Shown: one piece after another, positions 19,384-28,766 of the stretch
Layout of the letters: every line of letters begins with the position of its first letter
Position numbering within the stretch: position 1 is the stretch's first letter
Assembly (NCBI GenBank): GCA_026786085.1
Contig: JAJAYT010000506.1
Span: 1-44,633, forward strand
Direction of reading: 5' to 3'
DNA from: Microcoleus sp. CAN_BIN18
GTDB taxonomy: Bacteria; Cyanobacteriota; Cyanobacteriia; Cyanobacteriales; Microcoleaceae
DNA: 44,633 nt
The notes under the pieces: model-generated
Seen by the model: only the letters and a program-made list of their open reading frames with translations
The model's database searches: none
Told to the model about the DNA's origin: nothing
Translations under genes and position numbers: made by a program

Positions 19384-20586
19384 ATGATCGCAACAGATTC
19401 TACTAAACACCAAAAATCTAAAGCCCTGAAACCGGGTAGCCGCCGCCCCGCTAAAGAACTTTGCAGCGAGTGCGGTTTGTGCGATACATATTACATCCAT
19501 TATGTCAAGGAAGCTTGCGCTTTCTTAACTCAGCATATCGCAGAACTGGAAGAGGAGATTCACGGGCGATCGCGCAATCTCGACAATCCCGACGATTGGT
19601 ACTTCGGCGTTAGTCAAAATATGATGGCGGCCAAGAAAAAAGAACCAATTGAGGGCGCTCAGTGGACGGGAATTGTCAGCTCAATCGCGATCGAAATGCT
19701 GGAAAAAGGCATTGTTGAAGGCGTTGTCTGCGTCCAAAACACGAAAGAAGACCGCTTTCAACCGATGCCAATAATTGCTAGGAATCGCGAAGAAATTCTG
19801 GCAGCAAAAGTCAACAAACCAACTCTGTCTCCCAACCTTTCAGTATTGGAACAAATCGAAAAGTCGGGGATGAAGCGACTGCTAGTAATTGGCGTTGGCT
19901 GTCAAATTCAAGCATTGCGCACAGTCGAGAAAAAACTCGGTTTAGAAAAGCTCTATGTTTTGGGAACTCCCTGTGTCGATAATGTCAGCCGTGCAGGCTT
20001 GCAGAAATTCCTAGACACGACTAGCCGCTCTCCTGAAACAGTGGTTTCTTATGAGTTTATGCAAGACTTTAACGTTCACTTCAAACACGAAGATGGTTCG
20101 AGCGAGAAAGTGCCGTTTTTCGGGCTGAATACTAAGGAATTGAAAGATGTTTTTGCTCCTTCTTGTTTGAGCTGTTTTGATTACGTCAATTCTTTAGCAG
20201 ATTTAGTTGTCGGCTACATGGGCGCACCTTTTGGCTGGCAGTGGATTGTAGTAAGAAATGACACTGGGCAAGAGATGTTAGACTTGGTAACGGATCAGCT
20301 AAACACTCAGCCGGTGATGTCTCAAGGAAACCGAAAAGAAGCGGTTCAGCAAAGCATTCCGGCTTATGAAAAAGGGGTGACTTTGCCGATGTGGGCGGCG
20401 AAGTTGATGGGGGTTTTTATTGAGAGAATTGGGCCGAAGGGTTTGGAATATGCGCGTTTTTCAATTGATTCTCATTTCACTCGCAATTATCTGTATGTGA
20501 AGCGGAATTACCCGGAGAAATTAGAGGCTCATGTGCCGGAGTATGCTAAGCGGATTGTCGGGCAGTATAAGTTGCCAGAGGTGTAA
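19384..20586 (+). CDS. bciB: Coenzyme F420 hydrogenase/dehydrogenase beta subunit family; ferredoxin-type 8-vinyl (divinyl chlorophyllide) reductase BciB-like
   Basis: CSECGLCDTYYIHYVKEACAFL, VGVGCQIQALRTVEKKLGLEKLYVLGTPCVDN, FAPSCLSCFDYVNSLADLVVGYMGAP; resembles cyanobacterial Slr1923. Confidence 0.82.
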   Translation: MIATDSTKHQKSKALKPGSRRPAKELCSECGLCDTYYIHYVKEACAFLTQHIAELEEEIHGRSRNLDNPDDWYFGVSQNMMAAKKKEPIEGAQWTGIVSSIAIEMLEKGIVEGVVCVQNTKEDRFQPMPIIARNREEILAAKVNKPTLSPNLSVLEQIEKSGMKRLLVIGVGCQIQALRTVEKKLGLEKLYVLGTPCVDNVSRAGLQKFLDTTSRSPETVVSYEFMQDFNVHFKHEDGSSEKVPFFGLNTKELKDVFAPSCLSCFDYVNSLADLVVGYMGAPFGWQWIVVRNDTGQEMLDLVTDQLNTQPVMSQGNRKEAVQQSIPAYEKGVTLPMWAAKLMGVFIERIGPKGLEYARFSIDSHFTRNYLYVKRNYPEKLEAHVPEYAKRIVGQYKLPEV

Positions 20587-20640
20587 ACTTGTTGTAGGGC
20601 GAATCATATCGTGTCCGGTTAATTACTATTAATAAAAAAT

Positions 20641-20699
20641 GTTTGTAGTGAGGACTTTAGTCCTCGGAATGGATGCGGACTAAAGTCCTCACTACAAAC
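20641..20699. repeat. Hairpin repeat family 2, copy 1 (terminator-like)
   Basis: GTTTGTAGTGAGGACTTTAGTCCTC ... GCGGACTAAAGTCCTCACTACAAAC, 24/25 complementary arms, followed by attttttttg. Confidence 0.88.
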
Positions 20700-20751
20700 C
20701 ATTTTTTTTGTGGGAGCTAACTTACGCGCACTACTCATTGGGCGATTGAAA

Positions 20752-21087
20752 TTATGCAACTCCAAACCCTGTATATTCGCGCGCATAAGTTGGCTGAAGT
20801 CCTAGTACAATATCCTCTTTAGGTACTCCCATTTCTACCAATTCATCAGCAATCTGCCTGTCTGTTTGATTTCGCTGAATCCAGATTTTGCCATTTTTAA
20901 TATCTAAATGAAACACACAGTTATAAACGCGGCGGTGTGTGTCCCATCCTAAATCAACGACAAGATAGCGATCGTTTTCTTTATCAAAGATTGTTTCTAC
21001 CTCAATTTCTCCGTTAATTGGTGCTATCTTGCTGTCTTCTATTAGCAGCTTTTGAATGCACTGACGGTAATGCTCTAGTCGATCCAT
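20752..21087 (-). CDS. XisI-family protein
   Basis: MDRLEHYRQCIQKLL...YLVVDLGWDTHRRVYNCVFHLDIKNGKIWIQRNQTDRQIADELVEMGVPKEDIVLGLQP. Confidence 0.9.
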   Translation of the reverse strand: MDRLEHYRQCIQKLLIEDSKIAPINGEIEVETIFDKENDRYLVVDLGWDTHRRVYNCVFHLDIKNGKIWIQRNQTDRQIADELVEMGVPKEDIVLGLQPTYAREYTGFGVA

Positions 21088-21133
21088 TTGACTATTGCCT
21101 CCTGAACTGGGTTGATTTTAGATGCGTAAACTT

Positions 21134-21197
21134 GTAGGGTGCGTCAGTCAGAAGCTGCTGGATTATTGAACAAATAATGCTAACTGACGCACCCTAC
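21134..21197. repeat. Inverted repeat GTAGGGTGCGTCAGT ... ACTGACGCACCCTAC
   Basis: Perfect 15-bp arms; related sequence near 42522-42590. Confidence 0.85.
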
Positions 21198-21226
21198 AGT
21201 GTGCATAAAAATACGATCGCACATTC

Positions 21227-21607
21227 CTACAAATCAGCCAAATCAGCAGCGTGTTCCTTCAATTCGCCCAAAGAAACGTATTCCAAAGTTAAAGCGTGAG
21301 TCGCTGACAAAACCACGCGCGGCGCACATCCAGCATCCATTGCTTCCTTCCAGCGAGAAGCGCACAAACACCAGCAATCTCCAGGCTTCAAACCTGGAAA
21401 ATTAAATTCGGGTACGGGAGTGCTCAAATCGTTTCCGTTGGATTTGGTGAATTTCAAAAAGTCTTCTGTCAGTTGAGCACAAACGGTGTGAGCCCCAAAA
21501 TCACCACCGCCAGTATTACATTTGCCGTCCCGATAATAGCCTGTCATGGGCGACGTGCAGCAAGTTTCTAATTTTCCGCCCAGAACATTTGTAGCTTCCG
21601 TCACCAT
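21227..21607 (-). CDS. DUF2237 family protein
   Basis: NVLGGKLETCCTSPMTGYYRDGKCNTGGGDFGAHTVCAQLTEDFL...PGDCWCLCASRWKEA. Confidence 0.92.
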   Translation of the reverse strand: MVTEATNVLGGKLETCCTSPMTGYYRDGKCNTGGGDFGAHTVCAQLTEDFLKFTKSNGNDLSTPVPEFNFPGLKPGDCWCLCASRWKEAMDAGCAPRVVLSATHALTLEYVSLGELKEHAADLADL

Positions 21608-21659
21608 CGCAACTCCTCCGCAAAACTCTTCGATCTAATTTTACACAAAAGGTGGTTTT

Positions 21660-22121
21660 TTATATATTTTTTTCCATTGCAAAGTTGATAAATTTTTGTC
21701 CTCTGCGTTCTACTTCTTGTTTTCTAAGCATAACAAATCCCTGGGATTCAAAAAAAGGTCGAGCTGTAATGCTGGCTTCGGTAAACAACTTTTTAATTCC
21801 TAAGTCTTGGGCTTTTGACTCAATTTGTGTTAAAATTAGCTTGCCAATTCCTTGTCTTTGAAAGTCTTTGTGGCAGTAGAAGCGATCGATATGACCGTTG
21901 ATTTCTAATTCTCCAAAACCTGCGATTGTATCGCCCTCTTCTGCTACAAAAGTAAATTTACTGCTTAAGCTTTGCATCCAAATTTCAATGTCGGTGTCTG
22001 CCGGTGCCCAAGCATCTACTTGGGCTGTTGTGTAATCGCGGATATTTACTTCGTGTACGGTGTCGTAGAACAGTTTTACAATTTTTTGGGTGTCGCCGAT
22101 TTCGTAGGTTCGTACTTTCAT
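21660..22121 (-). CDS. GNAT family N-acetyltransferase
   Basis: MKVRTYEIGDTQKIVKLFYDTVHEVN...FYCHKDFQRQGIGKLILTQIESKAQDLG; start set to the internal ATG. Confidence 0.9.
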   Translation of the reverse strand: MKVRTYEIGDTQKIVKLFYDTVHEVNIRDYTTAQVDAWAPADTDIEIWMQSLSSKFTFVAEEGDTIAGFGELEINGHIDRFYCHKDFQRQGIGKLILTQIESKAQDLGIKKLFTEASITARPFFESQGFVMLRKQEVERRGQKFINFAMEKNI

Positions 22122-22349
22122 CAGAATTCGGGTGCAGATTCGCACGATTGGTGGGTTTTTTACGGAGATTGATTGCGGGGTGTTTTGGATTTCGGGCCTT
22201 ACCCGCCCCGACAAATCGACTCTAAAAATAATTTTACTGCACCCCTTGACAAGCTCTGGTAGTCTGTGCAATGTTAATTATAACAACTGTTCGATATACA
22301 TTATTTGTCCAAGCTCAGCCACCAAAAGCCTATTTTGTAGTCGGTTATA

Positions 22350-22371
22350 CTATATCGGATGTTCGATATAG
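22350..22371. promoter_or_regulatory. Putative TetR-type operator
   Basis: Perfect palindrome CTATATCG-GATGTT-CGATATAG overlapping a TATACT-like -10, ~75 bp upstream of the TetR gene; half-site tgttcgatata also at 22289. Confidence 0.6.
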
Positions 22372-22446
22372 GAATATTTAGTCGATCGCCCTTAAATCTC
22401 CGATAACCTAGGATCTGGAATAAAAAATCAGAAGATCGATCGACCT

Positions 22447-23031
22447 ATGCCAAAGATAGTTGACCGTGAATTGTACCGCAAAGAACTACTAAACAAATCT
22501 TTTGAACTTTTTGCCGAAAAAGGCTATTCATCAGTCACAATGCGCGAAATTGCCTTGGGAATCGGAGTTTCTACAGGTACGCTTTACCACTATTTTTCTA
22601 GCAAAGAAAGTCTATTCGAGCAGTTAATTGAATACTTGAGCTATGAAGATACGAAAGAAGAAGCGCTAGCAGAATTGGGAAATCCGCCAACATTAGGAGA
22701 AAAAATAGAAACACTGATGGAGTATCTCTATACAAAGGAGGATTATATGCTCAAAGATATGTTAATAACATTTGATTTTTGCAAGCACAAAACTCGCAAA
22801 GAGATTGACAATAATCAGGCACTCCAGCAAGCAGGAAAGCGTTACAAAGAGGCAGTTTTTTGCTATTTGGGAATTTCCGATCCAGCAGTTGCTGTATTTA
22901 TCATCAACTATATTGACGGATTGGTAGCAAGAAGGTTTTATCAAGGTGAAAGTATATCTTTTTCTGAACAATCGAATTTATTAAAAGAAATGCTTCTAGC
23001 TTATTTAGAAAAAAAACAACCGCAAATATAG
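22447..23031 (+). CDS. TetR/AcrR family transcriptional regulator
   Basis: N-terminal HTH: LLNKSFELFAEKGYSSVTMREIALGIGVSTGTLYHYFSSKESLFEQL. Confidence 0.95.
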   Translation: MPKIVDRELYRKELLNKSFELFAEKGYSSVTMREIALGIGVSTGTLYHYFSSKESLFEQLIEYLSYEDTKEEALAELGNPPTLGEKIETLMEYLYTKEDYMLKDMLITFDFCKHKTRKEIDNNQALQQAGKRYKEAVFCYLGISDPAVAVFIINYIDGLVARRFYQGESISFSEQSNLLKEMLLAYLEKKQPQI

Positions 23032-23038
23032 GAGGAAT

Positions 23039-24544
23039 ATGAATTTTCAATCTTTCATCAAGCCTAAAAATCCATTGGTAATGGGATTGGTAATTGCTGG
23101 CGCTGCTATTAGCGTCGGTACAACTTTTTACGGGATTTCTCAATTTGGATCTTTAGCTAAAAATGCTGAACCTTTGCCAGCAGAAACACCTGCGCCAAGG
23201 AAAATCACGGCATTGGGAAGATTGGAACCCCTGGGCGAAGTGATTCGCTTGGGAGTGTCGCAGACGTTGGATGGCGATCGCGTGGCGAAACTTTTAGTCA
23301 AAGAGGGCGATCGCGTGAAAGCAGGGCAGTTGATCGCGATTTTGGATGCGGGCGATCGGCTAAAATCTGCTTTAGACGAAGCCAAAGAAAAGGTAAAAGT
23401 TGCTGAAGCCAGTTTAGCAAAGGTAAAAGCCGGTGCCAAGTCGGGAGAAATTGCAGCACAATCTGCCACAATTGGCAAGCTAGCAGCAGAATTGCAAGGA
23501 AACCGGGTGGCGCAACAAGCAACAGTCGATCGCATCCAAGCGCAATGGCAAGGTGAAAAAACCGCACAGCAAGCAACTATCAGCAGAATAACCGCACAAT
23601 GGCAAGGAGAAAGGAAAGCACAAACAGCAACAATTAGCCGCATAACTGCACAGTGGCAAGGAGAAAAAACAGCACAAACTGCCGCAATTAACAAATTAAA
23701 AGCCGAGTCTAATAATGCAGAAACCGAATATCTGCGGCACAAACAACTTGTTGCAGAAGGCGCAATTTCTAAATCCGTAATGGATAGCAAACGGCTAGCA
23801 TTAGAAACAACTCGCCAGCAAGTTAAAGAAGCCGAAGCAAATCTCAGCCGCATCAACAATACAGCAAAGCAACAGCTTGAAGAAGCCGAAGCAAATCTTG
23901 CCAGAATTAACAGTACAGGAATTCAGCAACTTAACGAAGCCGAAGCCAATCTTGCCAGAATTAATAGTACAGCAATCCAGCAACTTAACGAAGCCGAAGC
24001 CAATCTCGATCGCATTAAAAATAGTGGTAGCGAACAAGGGAAAGAAGCCCAAGCAACTCTCGACAAAATAGGCGAAGTGCGGCCCGTAGATATCCAAGCA
24101 GCGCAAACCGAAATCAACAGCGCCATCGCCCAAGTCAAGCGCGCCCAAACCGAATTAAATCAAGCTTACATCCGCACTCCGAACCCCGGAAAAATCCTCA
24201 AAATTCACACTCGCCCCGGAGAAAAAATCAGCGATGACGGAATTGCAGACGTGGGAGAAACGCAGCAAATGGTAGTCGTCGCCGAAGTTTATCAAACGGA
24301 CATCAGCAAAATTAAGGTTGGACAACAAGCAGGCGTTACTAGCCAAGCATTTTCAGGAGAATTAGCAGGAACAGTTAAAGAAATTGGGTTGAAAGTTAGT
24401 AAGCAAAACGTGTTTAGTAACCAGCCGGGAGAAAACTTGGATAGCCGAGTTGTGGAAGTGAAAATTCACTTAAATCCTGAAGCTAGCAAACAAGTTGCAG
24501 AATTGACCAATTTGCAGGTAATGGTAGCAATTCAGAAGGACTAA
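23039..24544 (+). CDS. HlyD/DevB-family ABC exporter membrane fusion protein
   Basis: N-terminal TM, ALGRLEPLGEVIRL and lipoyl-like region, long coiled coil with internal repeats (AQWQGEKTAQ; NEAEANLARINST). Confidence 0.92.
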   Translation: MNFQSFIKPKNPLVMGLVIAGAAISVGTTFYGISQFGSLAKNAEPLPAETPAPRKITALGRLEPLGEVIRLGVSQTLDGDRVAKLLVKEGDRVKAGQLIAILDAGDRLKSALDEAKEKVKVAEASLAKVKAGAKSGEIAAQSATIGKLAAELQGNRVAQQATVDRIQAQWQGEKTAQQATISRITAQWQGERKAQTATISRITAQWQGEKTAQTAAINKLKAESNNAETEYLRHKQLVAEGAISKSVMDSKRLALETTRQQVKEAEANLSRINNTAKQQLEEAEANLARINSTGIQQLNEAEANLARINSTAIQQLNEAEANLDRIKNSGSEQGKEAQATLDKIGEVRPVDIQAAQTEINSAIAQVKRAQTELNQAYIRTPNPGKILKIHTRPGEKISDDGIADVGETQQMVVVAEVYQTDISKIKVGQQAGVTSQAFSGELAGTVKEIGLKVSKQNVFSNQPGENLDSRVVEVKIHLNPEASKQVAELTNLQVMVAIQKD

Positions 24545-24563
24545 AGTCCTCACTACGAACCTT
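24537..24563. repeat. Hairpin repeat family 2, half copy spanning a stop codon
   Basis: aggactaaagtcctcactacgaacctt; TAA of the preceding CDS lies inside. Confidence 0.8.
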
Positions 24564-24578
24564 TGATAATTGAAAGTT

Positions 24579-25211
24579 ATGACAGAATTTGGGCCTGATC
24601 CAAACCGACCTTATCCGATGGCAGACCAGCGCCGGGTTTGCTTTATCAAAAACTTTGTTAAATCGCCCAATATTATTGTCGGCGATTACTCATATTATGA
24701 CGATCCAATAGATCCAGAAAACTTCGAGAGAAACGTACTTTACCATTACGGGAGTGAGAAATTAATTATTGGTAAATTTTGTGCGATCGCCACCAACGTC
24801 AAATTTATCATGAACGGTGCAAATCACAAACTCCACGGCATTTCTACCTATCCATTTCCTATTTTTGGCAACGGCTGGGAAACGGCGATGAATCTATTAA
24901 TTGAACTACCAAGTAAAGGCGATACTGTCATCGGCAATGATGTTTGGATCGGTTATGAATCGGTGATTATGCCGGGAGTTAAAATCGGCGACGGTGCAAT
25001 CATTGCTGCTAAATCTGTTGTGGTAAAAGATGTTCCCGCTTACACCGTTGTCGGTGGAAATCCCGCAGGTTTAATCAAGCAGCGTTTCAGTGATATTGAG
25101 GTTGCACAACTGTTAGAAATTCGCTGGTGGGATTGGGAAATTGACAAGATTTCGCGCAATATTAATTTAATTATGCAATCTGATATTCCAGCGCTGAGTA
25201 ATGCTGAGTAA
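24579..25211 (+). CDS. Xenobiotic (Vat/CatB-like) hexapeptide-repeat acetyltransferase
   Basis: Left-handed beta-helix: [71 protein letters not shown]. Confidence 0.92.
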   Translation: MTEFGPDPNRPYPMADQRRVCFIKNFVKSPNIIVGDYSYYDDPIDPENFERNVLYHYGSEKLIIGKFCAIATNVKFIMNGANHKLHGISTYPFPIFGNGWETAMNLLIELPSKGDTVIGNDVWIGYESVIMPGVKIGDGAIIAAKSVVVKDVPAYTVVGGNPAGLIKQRFSDIEVAQLLEIRWWDWEIDKISRNINLIMQSDIPALSNAE

Positions 25212-25344
25212 AATTTACAAACTCCGCATAAAGTAGGGTGCGCACTGCGCACCTTACGAAATTACAAAATTCCCAATCTGCCCACTCCGACTAAGGCTAT
25301 GGTGCGCAGTGCACACCCTACAAAACTACCAATTCCCAAAATAT

Positions 25345-26499
25345 ATGTTTCGCAAAACACCCCTTGCTTGGTTGCAAGTAACTAGAGAAAAAACTCGTCT
25401 TGCTGTTGCTATCGCCGGAATTGCCTTTGCAGATATTCTAATTTTTGTGCAACTCGGCTTTCGAGATGCACTCTTCGACTCTGCTGTTAAACCGCACGAA
25501 AGTCTACAGACAGATTTAGTTTTAATTAATCCTCAATTTGAAACTTTTGCTGCGGTAAAACAGTTCAACAGAGAGCGAATTTACCAAGCACAAGGAGTTG
25601 CAGGAGTCAAGTCCGTAAGTTCATTATATATTGGGATGGGACAGTGGCGAAATCCGACAAACCGCACTACGCGAGGGATTTTGATTTTTGGGATTGATCC
25701 GGGAAGCACAACATTTAATTTGCCGGATGTCAATCAAAAGCTAGCTAAAATTCAAATGTTCAATAATGTGTTGTTTGACCAAGCTTCTCGACCTGAATAT
25801 GGCGAGATTGCGAATATATTTAACAAACAATCTACCCTCGAAACTGAACTCAACAAACGCAATATTAAAGTGGGAGGAGTTTTTACTCTCGGTACTTCCT
25901 TTGTGGCTGACGGTAATGTGATTGCTAGCGATTCTACGTTTATGAACTTATTTCCCGACCGCAAACCGGATGAAATTGATGTCGGTTTAATTCAATTAAA
26001 ACCGGGGGCTGATATCCTAAAAGTTCAGTCTATGTTGAAAGCTATATTGCCGGATGATGTCAAGGTTTTAACTTTAGCGGAATTTGCCGAAATTGAAAAG
26101 GCTTATTGGGGAAATGCTACTCCGATCGGCTTTATTTTTGGATTCGGTACAATTATCGGATTCATTGTTGGTCTGATTATTGTTTACCAAATTCTTTACT
26201 CGGATGTTTCGGATCACTTGGCTGAGTACGCGACTTTAAAAGCTATGGGATATAGCGATCGCTATTTAGTCGGAGTTTTAGTTCAGGAAGCTTTGCTATT
26301 AGCTGTCTTGGGTTTTATGCCGGGAATTGTTTTGGCTAACGGGCTGTATTCTTTGGCGCAATCTGCTACTTTACTGCCAATTTCGATGACGGCAAATCGA
26401 GCGACTGTTGTATTGGGTTTGACGATTGTGATGTGTACTGGTTCTGGGGCGCTTGCTTTGCGGAAATTGCAATCAGCCGATCCGGCAGACATTTTCTAG
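25345..26499 (+). CDS. DevC-type ABC transporter permease
   Basis: FRKTPLAWLQVTREKTRLAVAIAGIAFADILIFVQLGFRDALFDS... plus C-terminal FtsX-like TMs. Confidence 0.93.
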   Translation: MFRKTPLAWLQVTREKTRLAVAIAGIAFADILIFVQLGFRDALFDSAVKPHESLQTDLVLINPQFETFAAVKQFNRERIYQAQGVAGVKSVSSLYIGMGQWRNPTNRTTRGILIFGIDPGSTTFNLPDVNQKLAKIQMFNNVLFDQASRPEYGEIANIFNKQSTLETELNKRNIKVGGVFTLGTSFVADGNVIASDSTFMNLFPDRKPDEIDVGLIQLKPGADILKVQSMLKAILPDDVKVLTLAEFAEIEKAYWGNATPIGFIFGFGTIIGFIVGLIIVYQILYSDVSDHLAEYATLKAMGYSDRYLVGVLVQEALLLAVLGFMPGIVLANGLYSLAQSATLLPISMTANRATVVLGLTIVMCTGSGALALRKLQSADPADIF

Positions 26500-26534
26500 A
26501 ACACAATAAAACACTTGTATCACACAGTAAATTA

Positions 26535-26666
26535 GGTTCGTAGTGAGGACTTTAGTCCGCAGAAAAGAGAGGACTAAAGTCCTCACTACGAACCCTTTCA
26601 TAAATTAGGTTCGTAGTGAGGACTTTAGTCCGCATCCAAGAGAGAACTAAAGTCCTCACTACAAAC
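26535..26666. repeat. Two tandem copies of hairpin repeat family 2
   Basis: GGTTCGTAGTGAGGACTTTAGTCCGC...GACTAAAGTCCTCACTACGAACC at 26535-26594 and a similar unit at 26608-26666, both preceded by taaatta. Confidence 0.9.
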
Positions 26667-26703
26667 ATTTGTAATCTCTCGTAAAAAAGCACAAAAAATT
26701 ACC

Positions 26704-27444
26704 ATGCAAACCCTAAACTCTCCCGCAAACTTCGACCCAACCATCACAGCTAAACCAGTAATTTCAGTAAAAAATCTCAACCATTACTTCGGTCAAGGCT
26801 CTCTCAAAAAACAAGCCTTATTTGACATAAATCTCGACATTAACCCTGGGGAAATAGTGATTATGACGGGGCCCTCGGGTTCGGGGAAAACAACTTTATT
26901 GACGATGTTAGGCGGCCTACGTTCTGCTCAAGAAGGGAGTCTCAATATTCTGGGGCAAGAAATACGCGGCGCTAGTAAGAATCAGTTAACTAAACTCAGA
27001 AAGCAAATTGGTTATATTTTTCAAGCACATAACTTGATGACATTCTTGACAGCTAAGCAAAATGTGCGGATGTCTTTGGAATTACATAAGGAAATGCTAA
27101 ATCAGAATATGGATGCTTTGTCAATATCAATGTTGGAAGCTGTGGGTTTGGGGGAACGCGTAAATTATTACCCAGAAAATTTGTCGGGAGGACAAAAACA
27201 AAGGGTGGCGATCGCCCGCGCGTTAGTCAGCCACCCTAAAATAGTATTAGCGGATGAACCAACCGCCGCTTTAGATAAACAATCCGGGCGAGATGTCGTA
27301 GAAATTATGCAGAAACTAGCAAAGGAACAAGGCTGCACGATTTTGCTAGTGACGCACGACAACCGGATTCTCGATATTGCCGATCGAATTATCTACATGG
27401 AAGACGGGCGTTTAGTGACAAGTTTAGCCGATCGACCTCAATAG
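26704..27444 (+). CDS. DevA-type ABC transporter ATP-binding protein
   Basis: Walker A GPSGSGKTTLL, signature LSGGQKQRVAIARAL, Walker B IVLADEPTAALD. Confidence 0.95.
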   Translation: MQTLNSPANFDPTITAKPVISVKNLNHYFGQGSLKKQALFDINLDINPGEIVIMTGPSGSGKTTLLTMLGGLRSAQEGSLNILGQEIRGASKNQLTKLRKQIGYIFQAHNLMTFLTAKQNVRMSLELHKEMLNQNMDALSISMLEAVGLGERVNYYPENLSGGQKQRVAIARALVSHPKIVLADEPTAALDKQSGRDVVEIMQKLAKEQGCTILLVTHDNRILDIADRIIYMEDGRLVTSLADRPQ

Positions 27445-27453
27445 GATTACTCA

Positions 27454-28686
27454 CTACTTAGCCGGGCCCACAGCCTCGATCGCAGCTTCCAGGGCGATCG
27501 ACACATGAGTCCAATGAGTCCCCCCTTGACAAAAAGCCACATAGGGTTCTCGCAGCGGCCCGTCAGCCGAAAACTCGGAGGTACTCCCATCAATAAAAGT
27601 ACCTCCAGCCATCACCAACTTACTTTCATAGCCGTGCATCGGAGCTGGAATCGGATCTAAATACGAGCCCACAGGGGAATTTTGCTGAACCGCCTTACAA
27701 AAGGCAACTAACTTATCGGGACAACCAAATTCGATCGCCTGAATCACATCTCTGCGCCTCGCCAAAGGAATCGGATTCACCCGATAACCCAACTTATAAA
27801 AAACATAAGCCGTCAAATGATTGCCCTTCATCGCCTCCCCCACAAAGCCGGGAGCCAGAAACAAACCCTGAAACAGCAGCCGATTCAAATCAAAAGTTGC
27901 GCCGCCGCTGCTGCCAATTCCCGGTGCCGTCAAGCGACAAGTTGCCGCTTCCACCAGATCGGCCCGGCCGGCGACGTAACCGCCAGTAGGAACGATCGTA
28001 CCCCCCGGATTTTTGATCAAAGAACCAGCCATCAGATCCGCACCCACAGCAGTAGGTTCGCAATCATCAACAAATTCTCCGTAACAATTATCAACAAAGC
28101 AAATTGTGTTAGGATTCTGATGTTTGACTATTGTGACGATTTTTTTAATCTCAGAAATAGACAGACTCGATCGCCAAGAATAACCGCAAGAGCGCTGGAT
28201 AAAAACCAGGCGAGTTTTTGCAGAAATAGCAGAACTCAATGCCTGCCAATCCACACTTCCTTCGCAAGTTAGAGGCAACTCACGGTAAAGGATGCCAAAC
28301 TCAATTAGTGAACCTTGACCTTGCCCCCGCAAGCCGATCACCTCTTCTAAAGTATCGTAGGGAGAACCAGCAACTGCCAACATTTCGTCACCAGGACGTA
28401 GGATGCCAAACAGAGCACAGGCGATCGCGTGAGTACCCGAAACAAACTGTACCCGCACAGCCGCGGCCTCGGCCCCTACCACTTCGGCAAACACCCCGTC
28501 CAAAGTTTCCCGCCCTAAATCATCGTGGCCGTAACCCGTAACACCTGCAAAATGGTGGACTCCAACCCGGTGGCTGCGAAAAGCTTTTAAGACTCTTTGA
28601 AGATTTTGCTTGACTGTCGCGTCAATACCAGAAAAAATCTGAAAGAGTGCCTGTTCTGCTTCCTGTAGCCGTGAAACGCTATTCAT
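27454..28686 (-). CDS. Methionine gamma-lyase family (PLP-dependent, 'aluminum resistance protein')
   Basis: FAGVTGYGHDDLGRETLDGVFAEVVGAEAAAVRVQFVSGTHAIACALFGILRPGDE; SLIKNPGGTIVPTGGYVAGR. Confidence 0.93.
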   Translation of the reverse strand: MNSVSRLQEAEQALFQIFSGIDATVKQNLQRVLKAFRSHRVGVHHFAGVTGYGHDDLGRETLDGVFAEVVGAEAAAVRVQFVSGTHAIACALFGILRPGDEMLAVAGSPYDTLEEVIGLRGQGQGSLIEFGILYRELPLTCEGSVDWQALSSAISAKTRLVFIQRSCGYSWRSSLSISEIKKIVTIVKHQNPNTICFVDNCYGEFVDDCEPTAVGADLMAGSLIKNPGGTIVPTGGYVAGRADLVEAATCRLTAPGIGSSGGATFDLNRLLFQGLFLAPGFVGEAMKGNHLTAYVFYKLGYRVNPIPLARRRDVIQAIEFGCPDKLVAFCKAVQQNSPVGSYLDPIPAPMHGYESKLVMAGGTFIDGSTSEFSADGPLREPYVAFCQGGTHWTHVSIALEAAIEAVGPAK

Positions 28687-28766
28687 CTATACCTCGCTCA
28701 CTATTTGCGTGCGCGCTGCTGATTATCGCGTAAATGCGGCCCCTAGTTTGTAAACATAATATCTTC

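Noticed and set aside
23140-23859. 239-aa minus-strand ORF rich in Cys/Ala
   Set aside because: Antisense of the coiled-coil region of the membrane fusion protein.
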